Source of the DNA: Trichomonas vaginalis G3
Lineage: Eukaryota; Parabasalia; Trichomonadida; Trichomonadidae
DNA: 64,000 nt
Direction: 5' to 3'
Assembly (NCBI RefSeq): GCF_026262505.1
Contig: NC_067206.1
Span: forward strand, 17,123,043-17,187,042
Notes under the pieces: model-generated
The model's input: only the letters and a program-made list of their open reading frames with translations
The model's database searches: none
What the model was told of the DNA's origin: nothing
Program-made: the position numbers and the translations under genes
In this document: positions 28,629-39,973 of the stretch, one piece after another
Position numbering within the stretch: position 1 is the first letter of the stretch
How the letters are laid out: every line of letters starts with the position of its first letter

Positions 28629-29927
28629 ATGAGTGGTAGAATCTTCGATTTAATTGATTTAGAATGGTTAAATCAAGCTAATCAACAAATTCAAAGCGGT
28701 ATTAACGTCGAAACCGTTCTCCAAAATGTCCCTTTAACAGATGGAAGAATTCTTCCCACAATATCACATAAAACTTTTAAAAACGCTCTTAATTTCAATC
28801 AAATTGAAATTCCAAAATTACGTACAGGTCCAAAACCAAAAGATCCACCACAAGAATTAATAAATACTGTCCAAAATTTACATAATAAAGTTCAAAAAAT
28901 AGGAATTTCCCGGGCTTTCGGCCGAATTATAACAGATCGTCAAATGATACTTGAATCGCAAATGCAAAATCAACAAAATATTCAAATTCATTTTCCAATT
29001 CCACAATTGTCTCAACGGAATCAAAATTCAGAGTTTGATTACAGTTCTCCTGACATTTCAAGTTCATCTGAACAGTTATCATCAGAAATCTCTTCAAATT
29101 CCGACGATTCATCAGCCGAAGAATTATTTTCATCAAGTCCAAATTCAATTGATACAGAATCGGATATAAATTCAGAAGATGACCCATATTCAATACGCAC
29201 AAATACAACTTCAACATTTGAAAAAACTACAGATTATTTTGACCGTAAATTATTGAACATTCAATTTTCCGAAAGAACTGTTAATAAATGTTTCAAACTT
29301 CTCAATCTTGCACAACCGCCAAAAAATTCAAAGGCAAAAGGTCAAACAAAATACGAAGCTTTTTACGTTAATGAAATATGGCATGTAGATATTCACTTTT
29401 TAAATCATCGCCAAGGTGAATATCTATATGCCGTTATTGACGATAAATCACGAAAAATTTTGGCTTGGTCACATCTCGAAACTAAAGAAGCGGCACAAAC
29501 AAGTCGTGTCATTCAACAATGTTTCGATGTATATGGCAAACCGTTTGCCATATGGAGTGACAATGGGCTTGAAAACTACGGTGTTTTCAAAAATTTATTA
29601 AAAAATGCAAACGTCGAATCAATCACGATAATACCACACTGCCCTTACATGAATGGCAAAATCGAAAGATTTTGGCAGAATATTCAAGTTGATGAGGTAG
29701 CTTGGGATCAAATTCAAAATTTAATCGAAAATTATAACGCAACACCACATACACAGTTACCAAAAAATCCAGAAATACATACCTGGTTTACACCAAACAA
29801 ATTTTATGATATCAGCGAAAAATATGATACCACCAAAGAACCCCTTTGGAAAGTTGATGGAGAAATTAAGGATTTGAGGATTTCTCTTCAACATTTCCGC
29901 GAGAGGAGAGCCAATCAAAGAAATTAA
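28629..29927 (+). CDS. Integrase of element B, copy 2 (432 aa)
   Basis: Identical in translation to 6549-7847. Confidence 0.9.
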   Translation: MSGRIFDLIDLEWLNQANQQIQSGINVETVLQNVPLTDGRILPTISHKTFKNALNFNQIEIPKLRTGPKPKDPPQELINTVQNLHNKVQKIGISRAFGRIITDRQMILESQMQNQQNIQIHFPIPQLSQRNQNSEFDYSSPDISSSSEQLSSEISSNSDDSSAEELFSSSPNSIDTESDINSEDDPYSIRTNTTSTFEKTTDYFDRKLLNIQFSERTVNKCFKLLNLAQPPKNSKAKGQTKYEAFYVNEIWHVDIHFLNHRQGEYLYAVIDDKSRKILAWSHLETKEAAQTSRVIQQCFDVYGKPFAIWSDNGLENYGVFKNLLKNANVESITIIPHCPYMNGKIERFWQNIQVDEVAWDQIQNLIENYNATPHTQLPKNPEIHTWFTPNKFYDISEKYDTTKEPLWKVDGEIKDLRISLQHFRERRANQRN

Positions 29928-30248
29928 TTCGGTAATATTTTAAAATCGAAAATAAAATCTAATTTTTAACACAAATTAACAATATCGATTACATCTTCTT
30001 ACTAAGCTCAGTCAGATTAATAAGAATAAACACTTACTTTTTAAAACATTTACATATTTTTTTTCTTCGTTACAGAGATACGCAAGTTGCAGAAGAAGCA
30101 GCAACTGTAGTACAGTAATTTGACACTCCGAAATCGAACATTAGTGACTTTGAGTAGATTTTGAATTTAATATAGATCTTGATTTTTAATAACCATCATA
30201 GCAAGAGCTAGTTGGTGAATGGTATCCGCGAATTTCGGCTTGAAAGTT

Positions 30249-30423
30249 GGGAAACTTTGTCCGAATGTTAAACTATTCGGACAAAGTTTCCCGCTGTTTG
30301 CGAAGGAATTGTTGGCTATGATGTACTGATTCATGATCAGTGCATCATAGCCAACAATTCCTTATACAAAGTTCAAAAACTTGGGTGCAATCAGAACTGA
30401 TTGCACCCAAGTTTTTGAACTTT
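30249..30423. repeat. Row of three hairpins, element B copy 2
   Basis: Hairpins 1-3 of the cassette only; the hairpin 4 sequence starts (GAGGGAATGAAAGG) but has no matching right arm. This is probably the ancestral state from which copy 1 was amplified. Confidence 0.9.
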
Positions 30424-30840
30424 CTCGAGGGAATGAAAGGTAAGAGATATCCATTTCCTTTCACCTTCGTTCTCAATAATTAACTTATAAATTTTTTAAA
30501 GCAAAAAAAGTCTGATTTTTTTTGACAAGTAAATATATAGGGAATTTATCCGACCAAATAAGTGTCACTTTTTCGGTTCACCTCACTTTCCGTAACTCGT
30601 CTTACAACAATACAGACAAACAGGTTATATATGAGTTTGAGACCAAGAATGGTGTAACTCGACCTGTCCGATTCAAAGACTCCGAGGGCGACCATGAAAT
30701 TAAACGGAAATTAGCTAGGAAGGAATATAAAATGGACTGGTTGCCACCACCTCCACCACCTTTACCTGTTCCTCAAGTAAATAAGCCTTTCCCGTTCCCA
30801 AGAATTCCCACATTTAAATTCAAATTCGAATAAAAATTTT

Positions 30841-32979
30841 TTATTTCATGCAATGTTTAACTATTTCACCATCTTCTTTAACACCCCAGTACTTACGCTT
30901 GGAGAGGACATGAACTTCGGTGAAAATTTTGTCCAATTTGAATTGACCCATCTTTTCACCGACCATTCCCATTTCAATGAGTTTGTTATAGCCTTCTTCG
31001 TTCGTCATGAGTGCGTCAATGTTCTCATAGTAAACCTTGACTTTGGATTTGACTTCGGAGAAGAACTCATTGTAGTTGTCAAGGACTGCCTTTGCGAACT
31101 GAGGGTAAGACCAATGTTCGACAATAGGTTTTAATGTGGTTACTAAGCCACTTTGACCTTGAGTGAATTCGTACTTCAAAACAAAAGGAGAAAACCCTTC
31201 AACAAAGTTGTCGACCTTCTCATAATGTTTACTCTTCATCTCTTGAGGTTTCTTAATGGAATATCCCCATGTCGAATTCATAAGCAATTTGAGTGTCATT
31301 GCAAGTTTGGGGTTTGAAGCTTTCCTAATATCATACAGTTGTTGTATGACTTTTCCAACTGTATAGTTCCTTCCCGGGAACTCACCATCTTCGTTTGGAA
31401 TTCCAGTCGGAATATATTGGACAAACCTCATGTATGCAGCGTTAAGGTCGACATAGTATATCTTTTCATCTGAGTCGAACTTGTTGCAACCAATTGGTCC
31501 AGTTTGTGGAAATTCAAGTGAGTCTCTTATCTTCTGAGAAACTTCTCCTGTTATCTCATAAACATCGTCGAAGCAACCTGTTTCATATAAAACCTTCTGA
31601 CCTAACTCAGATGCTCTCCAATATAATTTGACGTCAATTGGATGTCTCAATGGAAGTTTGTTTATAGCATCTTGAAGTTCTTGCAACCTCATTGGAAGTT
31701 CTTCTGGTTCAGGTTGGTATCTGAACATACCAACCCCTTGTGGAACCGTGTACTTCTTTTGTACTAGAACTTTGTCTGGAACAACTTTTGGTCTTGCTAA
31801 CAATGAAAAGTTTGTTTCGTCTTTTGGTACAAAAGTTTCTGTCAGCTTGTCATCTGGAATTGGTTCCAACAAACCTTTCTTGAAAAGAATGTTGACAGCT
31901 CTGACAATGTTGCACTTACTTTTACCAAAGAATGGGTTTGTAAGACTTTCGTTCAACATGAAGTGGTTGTGGACAATTACAATCTTCAACCATGGTAAGT
32001 CTTTGTCAACAACATAGTCGTCATGTGAAGAACCTTTAGCTGTAGGTATGTTGACTCGGATATTGACATTTGCCAACGGTGCAATTTTTGCCAATTGACC
32101 TCTGAGAATGTACCTTGTCTTCACACATGACTCAAGATACTTCATCTTCTCATCTGTAACAAGACCAGAGTTCCTGAGACATGTAAGAATGCAAGGTTCA
32201 TTGACAATTGTTTCAATTGAATTGTAAATTCCATACCTTGTCAAGTCAATGTCAGACTTATTTATGAAGGGGAAGTATCCAGCATGTTGTCTGACTGCTT
32301 GAGGGTTAGGTTGGTACCATTCGAACTTGACACTTGCAATTCCTTCAATTGCATTCAAAATGTCTGAGTCGGAGTCAACCATTTGTTCTCTCTTTGTAGT
32401 CTTGAAAGCGTCAAGAAGTTTTGCGGCTGTTTGTTCATTGCCATGTGCATAGTAAATGTGACCATCCAAATCTGTTATGGTCAATCTGAGATTGTGTCCT
32501 TTCTTATTTCCGTCTTGAATTGCAGCAAGTACTCCCATGAAGCCTTCTTTGTTCTTTCCTTCGTCAAAGTTTACTGTAAAGGTTCGACCAGATGTAATTT
32601 GACTTCTAACTTCACGATACTTTTCATATGCATATCTTGTTCTTTCCATGGGAGCATGTGCGTCTTCACCTTTTCCTTTTTTCCTTCTCAAAGGATGCAA
32701 TTGTTCGTCATGTTTCCAGTAGAATCTGGCAAAGCCGTCGTGTCCTTCAACTTGAGGTTCACTAACATCGAAAGGCATGTCCATAAGACGTTCTTCTTCT
32801 AACCTCTCTAGTCTGTTTGGATAATTGGCACGTGCTGTTTCCAAATCCATTTCGTAGCGAAGACCAGACAATTTGTCATAGACTTTTATGGGTCTTCCCT
32901 TCCTATATTTAAAATTCTTCGAAACTCTCCAACCATATCTTTGTAACTCTGCTTTTATTCTAGCAGACTTTCTATCCAT
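30841..32979 (-). CDS. Polinton-like DNA polymerase copy 5, looks whole
   Basis: 712 codons. One residue differs from 9510-11648 (R for G at codon 420, the majority form). Confidence 0.8.
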   Translation of the reverse strand: MDRKSARIKAELQRYGWRVSKNFKYRKGRPIKVYDKLSGLRYEMDLETARANYPNRLERLEEERLMDMPFDVSEPQVEGHDGFARFYWKHDEQLHPLRRKKGKGEDAHAPMERTRYAYEKYREVRSQITSGRTFTVNFDEGKNKEGFMGVLAAIQDGNKKGHNLRLTITDLDGHIYYAHGNEQTAAKLLDAFKTTKREQMVDSDSDILNAIEGIASVKFEWYQPNPQAVRQHAGYFPFINKSDIDLTRYGIYNSIETIVNEPCILTCLRNSGLVTDEKMKYLESCVKTRYILRGQLAKIAPLANVNIRVNIPTAKGSSHDDYVVDKDLPWLKIVIVHNHFMLNESLTNPFFGKSKCNIVRAVNILFKKGLLEPIPDDKLTETFVPKDETNFSLLARPKVVPDKVLVQKKYTVPQGVGMFRYQPEPEELPMRLQELQDAINKLPLRHPIDVKLYWRASELGQKVLYETGCFDDVYEITGEVSQKIRDSLEFPQTGPIGCNKFDSDEKIYYVDLNAAYMRFVQYIPTGIPNEDGEFPGRNYTVGKVIQQLYDIRKASNPKLAMTLKLLMNSTWGYSIKKPQEMKSKHYEKVDNFVEGFSPFVLKYEFTQGQSGLVTTLKPIVEHWSYPQFAKAVLDNYNEFFSEVKSKVKVYYENIDALMTNEEGYNKLIEMGMVGEKMGQFKLDKIFTEVHVLSKRKYWGVKEDGEIVKHCMK

Positions 32980-33022
32980 TCTATATGGGGCATTTTTATA
33001 AAAATAAAAAAATATTTTTTCT

Positions 33023-33183
33023 TTACTTTACATAACCGCCTGCTGCCATAAGTCTTTGACGCCAACCCATACCAGCTAATGAAGGTTGACTTGGTTTAGT
33101 TTGGAAACTAAACTTTGGTTTTGGTTTATCTTCAGTTTTTGGTTTCTCTTCTTCTATCGGTTTTTCGTCACTTTTCGGTTCCT
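33023..33183 (-). CDS. 159-codon K/E/P-rich protein, 3' part, cut by assembly gap
   Basis: Only the last 53 codons (EPKSDEKPIEEEKPKTE onward) are present; the N run begins in the middle of the ORF. Confidence 0.5.
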
Positions 33184-33283
33184 NNNNNNNNNNNNNNNNN
33201 NNNNNNNNNNNNNNNNNNNNNNNNNNNNNNNNNNNNNNNNNNNNNNNNNNNNNNNNNNNNNNNNNNNNNNNNNNNNNNNNNNN
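33184..33283. other. Assembly gap (100 N) at the centre of a mirror repeat
   Basis: Exactly 100 N, the conventional length for a scaffold gap of unknown size. The bases on its two sides (GGTTCCT and AGGAACC) are reverse complements, so the gap sits precisely on the symmetry axis. Confidence 0.97.
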
Positions 33284-33444
33284 AGGAACCGAAAAGTGAC
33301 GAAAAACCGATAGAAGAAGAGAAACCAAAAACTGAAGATAAACCAAAACCAAAGTTTAGTTTCCAAACTAAACCAAGTCAACCTTCATTAGCTGGTATGG
33401 GTTGGCGTCAAAGACTTATGGCAGCAGGCGGTTATGTAAAGTAA
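33284..33444 (+). CDS. 159-codon K/E/P-rich protein, 3' part, right of gap
   Basis: Mirror of 33023-33183; the same 53 codons and stop. Confidence 0.5.
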
Positions 33445-33487
33445 AGAAAAAATATTTTTTTATTTTTATAAAAATGCCCCATATAGA

Positions 33488-35626
33488 ATGGATAGAAAGT
33501 CTGCTAGAATAAAAGCAGAGTTACAAAGATATGGTTGGAGAGTTTCGAAGAATTTTAAATATAGGAAGGGAAGACCCATAAAAGTCTATGACAAATTGTC
33601 TGGTCTTCGCTACGAAATGGATTTGGAAACAGCACGTGCCAATTATCCAAACAGACTAGAGAGGTTAGAAGAAGAACGTCTTATGGACATGCCTTTCGAT
33701 GTTAGTGAACCTCAAGTTGAAGGACACGACGGCTTTGCCAGATTCTACTGGAAACATGACGAACAATTGCATCCTTTGAGAAGGAAAAAAGGAAAAGGTG
33801 AAGACGCACATGCTCCCATGGAAAGAACAAGATATGCATATGAAAAGTATCGTGAAGTTAGAAGTCAAATTACATCTGGTCGAACCTTTACAGTAAACTT
33901 TGACGAAGGAAAGAACAAAGAAGGCTTCATGGGAGTACTTGCTGCAATTCAAGACGGAAATAAGAAAGGACACAATCTCAGATTGACCATAACAGATTTG
34001 GATGGTCACATTTACTATGCACATGGCAATGAACAAACAGCCGCAAAACTTCTTGACGCTTTCAAGACTACAAAGAGAGAACAAATGGTTGACTCCGACT
34101 CAGACATTTTGAATGCAATTGAAGGAATTGCAAGTGTCAAGTTCGAATGGTACCAACCTAACCCTCAAGCAGTCAGACAACATGCTGGATACTTCCCCTT
34201 CATAAATAAGTCTGACATTGACTTGACAAGGTATGGAATTTACAATTCAATTGAAACAATTGTCAATGAACCTTGCATTCTTACATGTCTCAGGAACTCT
34301 GGTCTTGTTACAGATGAGAAGATGAAGTATCTTGAGTCATGTGTGAAGACAAGGTACATTCTCAGAGGTCAATTGGCAAAAATTGCACCGTTGGCAAATG
34401 TCAATATCCGAGTCAACATACCTACAGCTAAAGGTTCTTCACATGACGACTATGTTGTTGACAAAGACTTACCATGGTTGAAGATTGTAATTGTCCACAA
34501 CCACTTCATGTTGAACGAAAGTCTTACAAACCCATTCTTTGGTAAAAGTAAGTGCAACATTGTCAGAGCTGTCAACATTCTTTTCAAGAAAGGTTTGTTG
34601 GAACCAATTCCAGATGACAAGCTGACAGAAACTTTTGTACCAAAAGACGAAACAAACTTTTCATTGTTAGCAAGACCAAAAGTTGTTCCAGACAAAGTTC
34701 TAGTACAAAAGAAGTACACGGTTCCACAAGGGGTTGGTATGTTCAGATACCAACCTGAACCAGAAGAACTTCCAATGAGGTTGCAAGAACTTCAAGATGC
34801 TATAAACAAACTTCCATTGAGACATCCAATTGACGTCAAATTATATTGGAGAGCATCTGAGTTAGGTCAGAAGGTTTTATATGAAACAGGTTGCTTCGAC
34901 GATGTTTATGAGATAACAGGAGAAGTTTCTCAGAAGATAAGAGACTCACTTGAATTTCCACAAACTGGACCAATTGGTTGCAACAAGTTCGACTCAGATG
35001 AAAAGATATACTATGTCGACCTTAACGCTGCATACATGAGGTTTGTCCAATATATTCCGACTGGAATTCCAAACGAAGATGGTGAGTTCCCGGGAAGGAA
35101 CTATACAGTTGGAAAAGTCATACAACAACTGTATGATATTAGGAAAGCTTCAAACCCCAAACTTGCAATGACACTCAAATTGCTTATGAATTCGACATGG
35201 GGATATTCCATTAAGAAACCTCAAGAGATGAAGAGTAAACATTATGAGAAGGTCGACAACTTTGTTGAAGGGTTTTCTCCTTTTGTTTTGAAGTACGAAT
35301 TCACTCAAGGTCAAAGTGGCTTAGTAACCACATTAAAACCTATTGTCGAACATTGGTCTTACCCTCAGTTCGCAAAGGCAGTCCTTGACAACTACAATGA
35401 GTTCTTCTCCGAAGTCAAATCCAAAGTCAAGGTTTACTATGAGAACATTGACGCACTCATGACGAACGAAGAAGGCTATAACAAACTCATTGAAATGGGA
35501 ATGGTCGGTGAAAAGATGGGTCAATTCAAATTGGACAAAATTTTCACCGAAGTTCATGTCCTCTCCAAGCGTAAGTACTGGGGTGTTAAAGAAGATGGTG
35601 AAATAGTTAAACATTGCATGAAATAA
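33488..35626 (+). CDS. Polinton-like DNA polymerase copy 6, looks whole
   Basis: 712 codons, translation identical to 30841-32979. Confidence 0.8.
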   Translation: MDRKSARIKAELQRYGWRVSKNFKYRKGRPIKVYDKLSGLRYEMDLETARANYPNRLERLEEERLMDMPFDVSEPQVEGHDGFARFYWKHDEQLHPLRRKKGKGEDAHAPMERTRYAYEKYREVRSQITSGRTFTVNFDEGKNKEGFMGVLAAIQDGNKKGHNLRLTITDLDGHIYYAHGNEQTAAKLLDAFKTTKREQMVDSDSDILNAIEGIASVKFEWYQPNPQAVRQHAGYFPFINKSDIDLTRYGIYNSIETIVNEPCILTCLRNSGLVTDEKMKYLESCVKTRYILRGQLAKIAPLANVNIRVNIPTAKGSSHDDYVVDKDLPWLKIVIVHNHFMLNESLTNPFFGKSKCNIVRAVNILFKKGLLEPIPDDKLTETFVPKDETNFSLLARPKVVPDKVLVQKKYTVPQGVGMFRYQPEPEELPMRLQELQDAINKLPLRHPIDVKLYWRASELGQKVLYETGCFDDVYEITGEVSQKIRDSLEFPQTGPIGCNKFDSDEKIYYVDLNAAYMRFVQYIPTGIPNEDGEFPGRNYTVGKVIQQLYDIRKASNPKLAMTLKLLMNSTWGYSIKKPQEMKSKHYEKVDNFVEGFSPFVLKYEFTQGQSGLVTTLKPIVEHWSYPQFAKAVLDNYNEFFSEVKSKVKVYYENIDALMTNEEGYNKLIEMGMVGEKMGQFKLDKIFTEVHVLSKRKYWGVKEDGEIVKHCMK

Positions 35627-36043
35627 AAAATTTTTATTCGAATTTGAATTTAAATGTGGGAATTCTTGGGAACGGGAAAGGCTTATTTACTTGAGGAACA
35701 GGTAAAGGTGGTGGAGGTGGTGGCAACCAGTCCATTTTATATTCCTTCCTAGCTAATTTCCGTTTAATTTCATGGTCGCCCTCGGAGTCTTTGAATCGGA
35801 CAGGTCGAGTTACACCATTCTTGGTCTCAAACTCATATATAACCTGTTTGTCTGTATTGTTGTAAGACGAGTTACGGAAAGTGAGGTGAACCGAAAAAGT
35901 GACACTTATTTGGTCGGATAAATTCCCTATATATTTACTTGTCAAAAAAAATCAGACTTTTTTTGCTTTAAAAAATTTATAAGTTAATTATTGAGAACGA
36001 AGGTGAAAGGAAATGGATATCTCTTACCTTTCATTCCCTCGAG

Positions 36044-36218
36044 AAAGTTCAAAAACTTGGGTGCAATCAGTTCTGATTGCACCCAAGTTTTTGAACTTTG
36101 TATAAGGAATTGTTGGCTATGATGCACTGATCATGAATCAGTACATCATAGCCAACAATTCCTTCGCAAACAGCGGGAAACTTTGTCCGAATAGTTTAAC
36201 ATTCGGACAAAGTTTCCC
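36044..36218. repeat. Row of three hairpins, element B copy 3
   Basis: Mirror of 30249-30423. Confidence 0.9.
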
Positions 36219-36539
36219 AACTTTCAAGCCGAAATTCGCGGATACCATTCACCAACTAGCTCTTGCTATGATGGTTATTAAAAATCAAGATCTATATTAA
36301 ATTCAAAATCTACTCAAAGTCACTAATGTTCGATTTCGGAGTGTCAAATTACTGTACTACAGTTGCTGCTTCTTCTGCAACTTGCGTATCTCTGTAACGA
36401 AGAAAAAAAATATGTAAATGTTTTAAAAAGTAAGTGTTTATTCTTATTAATCTGACTGAGCTTAGTAAGAAGATGTAATCGATATTGTTAATTTGTGTTA
36501 AAAATTAGATTTTATTTTCGATTTTAAAATATTACCGAA

Positions 36540-37838
36540 TTAATTTCTTTGATTGGCTCTCCTCTCGCGGAAATGTTGAAGAGAAATCCTCAAATCCTTA
36601 ATTTCTCCATCAACTTTCCAAAGGGGTTCTTTGGTGGTATCATATTTTTCGCTGATATCATAAAATTTGTTTGGTGTAAACCAGGTATGTATTTCTGGAT
36701 TTTTTGGTAACTGTGTATGTGGTGTTGCGTTATAATTTTCGATTAAATTTTGAATTTGATCCCAAGCTACCTCATCAACTTGAATATTCTGCCAAAATCT
36801 TTCGATTTTGCCATTCATGTAAGGGCAGTGTGGTATTATCGTGATTGATTCGACGTTTGCATTTTTTAATAAATTTTTGAAAACACCGTAGTTTTCAAGC
36901 CCATTGTCACTCCATATGGCAAACGGTTTGCCATATACATCGAAACATTGTTGAATGACACGACTTGTTTGTGCCGCTTCTTTAGTTTCGAGATGTGACC
37001 AAGCCAAAATTTTTCGTGATTTATCGTCAATAACGGCATATAGATATTCACCTTGGCGATGATTTAAAAAGTGAATATCTACATGCCATATTTCATTAAC
37101 GTAAAAAGCTTCGTATTTTGTTTGACCTTTTGCCTTTGAATTTTTTGGCGGTTGTGCAAGATTGAGAAGTTTGAAACATTTATTAACAGTTCTTTCGGAA
37201 AATTGAATGTTCAATAATTTACGGTCAAAATAATCTGTAGTTTTTTCAAATGTTGAAGTTGTATTTGTGCGTATTGAATATGGGTCATCTTCTGAATTTA
37301 TATCCGATTCTGTATCAATTGAATTTGGACTTGATGAAAATAATTCTTCGGCTGATGAATCGTCGGAATTTGAAGAGATTTCTGATGATAACTGTTCAGA
37401 TGAACTTGAAATGTCAGGAGAACTGTAATCAAACTCTGAATTTTGATTCCGTTGAGACAATTGTGGAATTGGAAAATGAATTTGAATATTTTGTTGATTT
37501 TGCATTTGCGATTCAAGTATCATTTGACGATCTGTTATAATTCGGCCGAAAGCCCGGGAAATTCCTATTTTTTGAACTTTATTATGTAAATTTTGGACAG
37601 TATTTATTAATTCTTGTGGTGGATCTTTTGGTTTTGGACCTGTACGTAATTTTGGAATTTCAATTTGATTGAAATTAAGAGCGTTTTTAAAAGTTTTATG
37701 TGATATTGTGGGAAGAATTCTTCCATCTGTTAAAGGGACATTTTGGAGAACGGTTTCGACGTTAATACCGCTTTGAATTTGTTGATTAGCTTGATTTAAC
37801 CATTCTAAATCAATTAAATCGAAGATTCTACCACTCAT
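36540..37838 (-). CDS. Integrase of element B, copy 3 (432 aa)
   Basis: Identical in translation to 6549-7847. Confidence 0.9.
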   Translation of the reverse strand: MSGRIFDLIDLEWLNQANQQIQSGINVETVLQNVPLTDGRILPTISHKTFKNALNFNQIEIPKLRTGPKPKDPPQELINTVQNLHNKVQKIGISRAFGRIITDRQMILESQMQNQQNIQIHFPIPQLSQRNQNSEFDYSSPDISSSSEQLSSEISSNSDDSSAEELFSSSPNSIDTESDINSEDDPYSIRTNTTSTFEKTTDYFDRKLLNIQFSERTVNKCFKLLNLAQPPKNSKAKGQTKYEAFYVNEIWHVDIHFLNHRQGEYLYAVIDDKSRKILAWSHLETKEAAQTSRVIQQCFDVYGKPFAIWSDNGLENYGVFKNLLKNANVESITIIPHCPYMNGKIERFWQNIQVDEVAWDQIQNLIENYNATPHTQLPKNPEIHTWFTPNKFYDISEKYDTTKEPLWKVDGEIKDLRISLQHFRERRANQRN

Positions 37839-38234
37839 TTGAAAATTATAAGTTTTGAAAAAAACCGTAAATCATTATTGAATCTAAAAATATTTATGTA
37901 CAAAAAGTCGGTATATATTCTATAATTATTTAAAATAATGAAAAAGTTGATTTGTGAATCATTGAAATATTAATGCTGTTATATATATATATCAGATGAT
38001 ATAAGATGATTTTTTTAAATAAAAAATAAAATTTAATTTTTTAATTGTTAAAATAAGAATAGTAAGCTTGACAAGTAATTTAAGTTTTTGCTTTGTAAAG
38101 TTATTTGGTTGGCAAATGCATTGTGTCACTTTTTGTTTGAGTTCACTTTCCGTAATTTGTCTTATGATAGTATTTTCGTCGACTATGGCACGAGACACGA
38201 ACATTGACCAAACGGACAAAAAGTGTCATTTCGG

Positions 38235-38501
38235 ATGGTCAAGCAGCCAATCGCATTCGAGCACTTCGAAGAAGCCTTACGTTCCAAGGGAGAGGGTGTC
38301 TGGTGCAAGGCAGAGGTCATGAGACTCTACGAGCAGTACATCCTCAATGCCTGGGAGGACAAATCGTCCTTGAATTGGCAATTCTACCAACTCCTCTGGG
38401 ACGACCTCCTACGCAACTGGGAAGATAACGAAAGAGCCCAATTCAAAGGTCGGGAGCTAATTTTCCAAATTACCATTAATAGTGCCTACTTATCCAACTA
38501 A
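38235..38501 (+). CDS. 88-codon ORF of unknown function, copy 5
   Basis: Mirror of 27966-28232. Confidence 0.45.
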   Translation: MVKQPIAFEHFEEALRSKGEGVWCKAEVMRLYEQYILNAWEDKSSLNWQFYQLLWDDLLRNWEDNERAQFKGRELIFQITINSAYLSN

Positions 38502-38546
38502 ACACTTAAATTTACTTGGGGTTTCCCCCTAAAATATTTTTTACTC

Positions 38547-38660
38547 TTAGAACCACTCGAGGTTCTCCTTACGGTTGTTGAGCTTGTCACCGTCAATGTG
38601 TCTGACCTTCGTCTTCTTGCCTGGATTTGGAACCCATTGAATTGCGACAAGCTTGCCCAT
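38547..38660 (-). CDS. Truncated HNH endonuclease fragment, copy 5
   Basis: Mirror of 27807-27920. Confidence 0.6.
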   Translation of the reverse strand: MGKLVAIQWVPNPGKKTKVRHIDGDKLNNRKENLEWF

Positions 38661-39220
38661 GGAGTGTTGTGCATGAAAAATAGCGTGACTTCACTTTTGA
38701 CAAAAAGTGACACTATTTCTGATGGTTTTGTCATTTATTTGTCAGATTTATAAATGGATAATAATGCTGTAAATCAGATATTAATTAAAAATATTTAAGA
38801 TTTATGTTCGAATTGAAAAGCAAAATGATATTTTTTTAATTGAAAAACGTTAATATCTGATATTTTGAAGTTTTTAATATTTGTTAGTATCTTAAATTAT
38901 TGAATGCATACATTTTTTATGTTCTCAATTTTAAAAAATTGTGAAGAATTTAGTTTTTTGGAGATGGATGTTTAATATTTGTGAGTGAGAATGCAAGCAG
39001 GAGTTTGGTACTTTAAGGCTAGGTTGAGATAGATTTCCCATTATATTATCTGTGAATATTTTGCTTGAAAATTCAAGATATAAAAATATATTATCAAAAA
39101 ATTTTATATTTTTAAATACAATAGGGTGGAAATATAGTACGATGAGATAGCAATGATATATTTTATAATGGGAGGTAATCTGAAGATAAGTAGCAAATTT
39201 TATGCGATTTTGATTGGGAG

Positions 39221-39401
39221 TTGGAGGGTGTGAGTACTATAGCATGTAATAGTATCTCACACCCTCCAATTCTTCCTATGGCGCCGAAAAATTTTTGGTG
39301 AAATGCGACGACATTTCACCAAAAAATTTTCGGCGCCATATAGAGAACTATAGTCTGCGAGGTACTGATTCTATCTATGTACCTCGCAGACCATAGTTCT
39401 C
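39221..39401. repeat. Row of three hairpins, element A copy 5
   Basis: Mirror of 27066-27246. Confidence 0.9.
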
Positions 39402-39666
39402 AGCCAAAATGTCAAAAATTTCGGAAATTCGAAATAATTTTTTTTGAGAAAAAATTAACCGTTTAACATAATATTTATAATATTGCTTATTCAATTAGAC
39501 GGATTAAAAATTATATGTTTTCTTTTTATTTTTTCAATTCAATTATTAGCTGACTCGAATTTGTATAAGTTTTTTAAAATAGATATCAAACATTAAATAT
39601 AAAAAAGAAAACAATTAAGAATATTAAAGTAAATTCTTTATTAAGAAACAATAAAATGAAAATATA

Positions 39667-39973
39667 AAACTTTGTATGATTTGAGTGGATATTGAGAGTA
39701 ATTTGTGAGTGTGCTTCAGCTGCATATGTAAGATTGTTCGGATTTAATTAAAAATTGTAAATTTTTTGTCTTTATATCAAACTATTCGACAAAACTTTGT
39801 ATGATTTGAGTGGATATTGAGAGTAATTTGTGAGTGTGCTTCAGCTGCATATGTAAGATTGTTCGGATTTAATTAAAAATTGTAAATTTTTTGTCTTTAT
39901 ATCAAACTATTCGACAAAACTTTGTATGATTTGAGTGGATATTGAGAGTAATTTGTGAGTGTGCTTCGGCTGC
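39667..39973 (-). repeat. 125-bp tandem repeat, about 2.5 copies
   Basis: Mirror of 26494-26800. Confidence 0.88.

Larger units (their letters stand above)
28298..30608 (+). mobile_element. Element B, copy 2 (single hairpin cassette)
   Basis: 2,311 bp, with AATAC duplicated at 28293-28297 and 30609-30613. It has the same site and termini as copy 1, with one base difference noticed near the right end, but only one hairpin cassette. The shared site means both copies descend from one insertion that was spread with the unit. Confidence 0.88.
28263..30833 (+). pseudogene. 84-codon proline-rich ORF interrupted by element B (copy 4)
   Basis: Split by element B at exactly the same site as at 6183-9502; the tail ends at 30833 beside a whole polymerase. 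Confidence 0.75.
35859..38169 (-). mobile_element. Element B, copy 3
   Basis: 2,311 bp, single hairpin cassette, duplication GTATT (AATAC on the other strand) at 35854-35858 and 38170-38174. Exact mirror of copy 2. Confidence 0.88.
35634..38204 (-). pseudogene. 84-codon proline-rich ORF interrupted by element B (copy 5)
   Basis: Mirror of 28263-30833, same insertion point. Confidence 0.75.

Noticed and set aside
33023-33444. ORFs translated across the N run
   Set aside because: The unknown bases make the frame meaningless; only the real sequence on each side was annotated.
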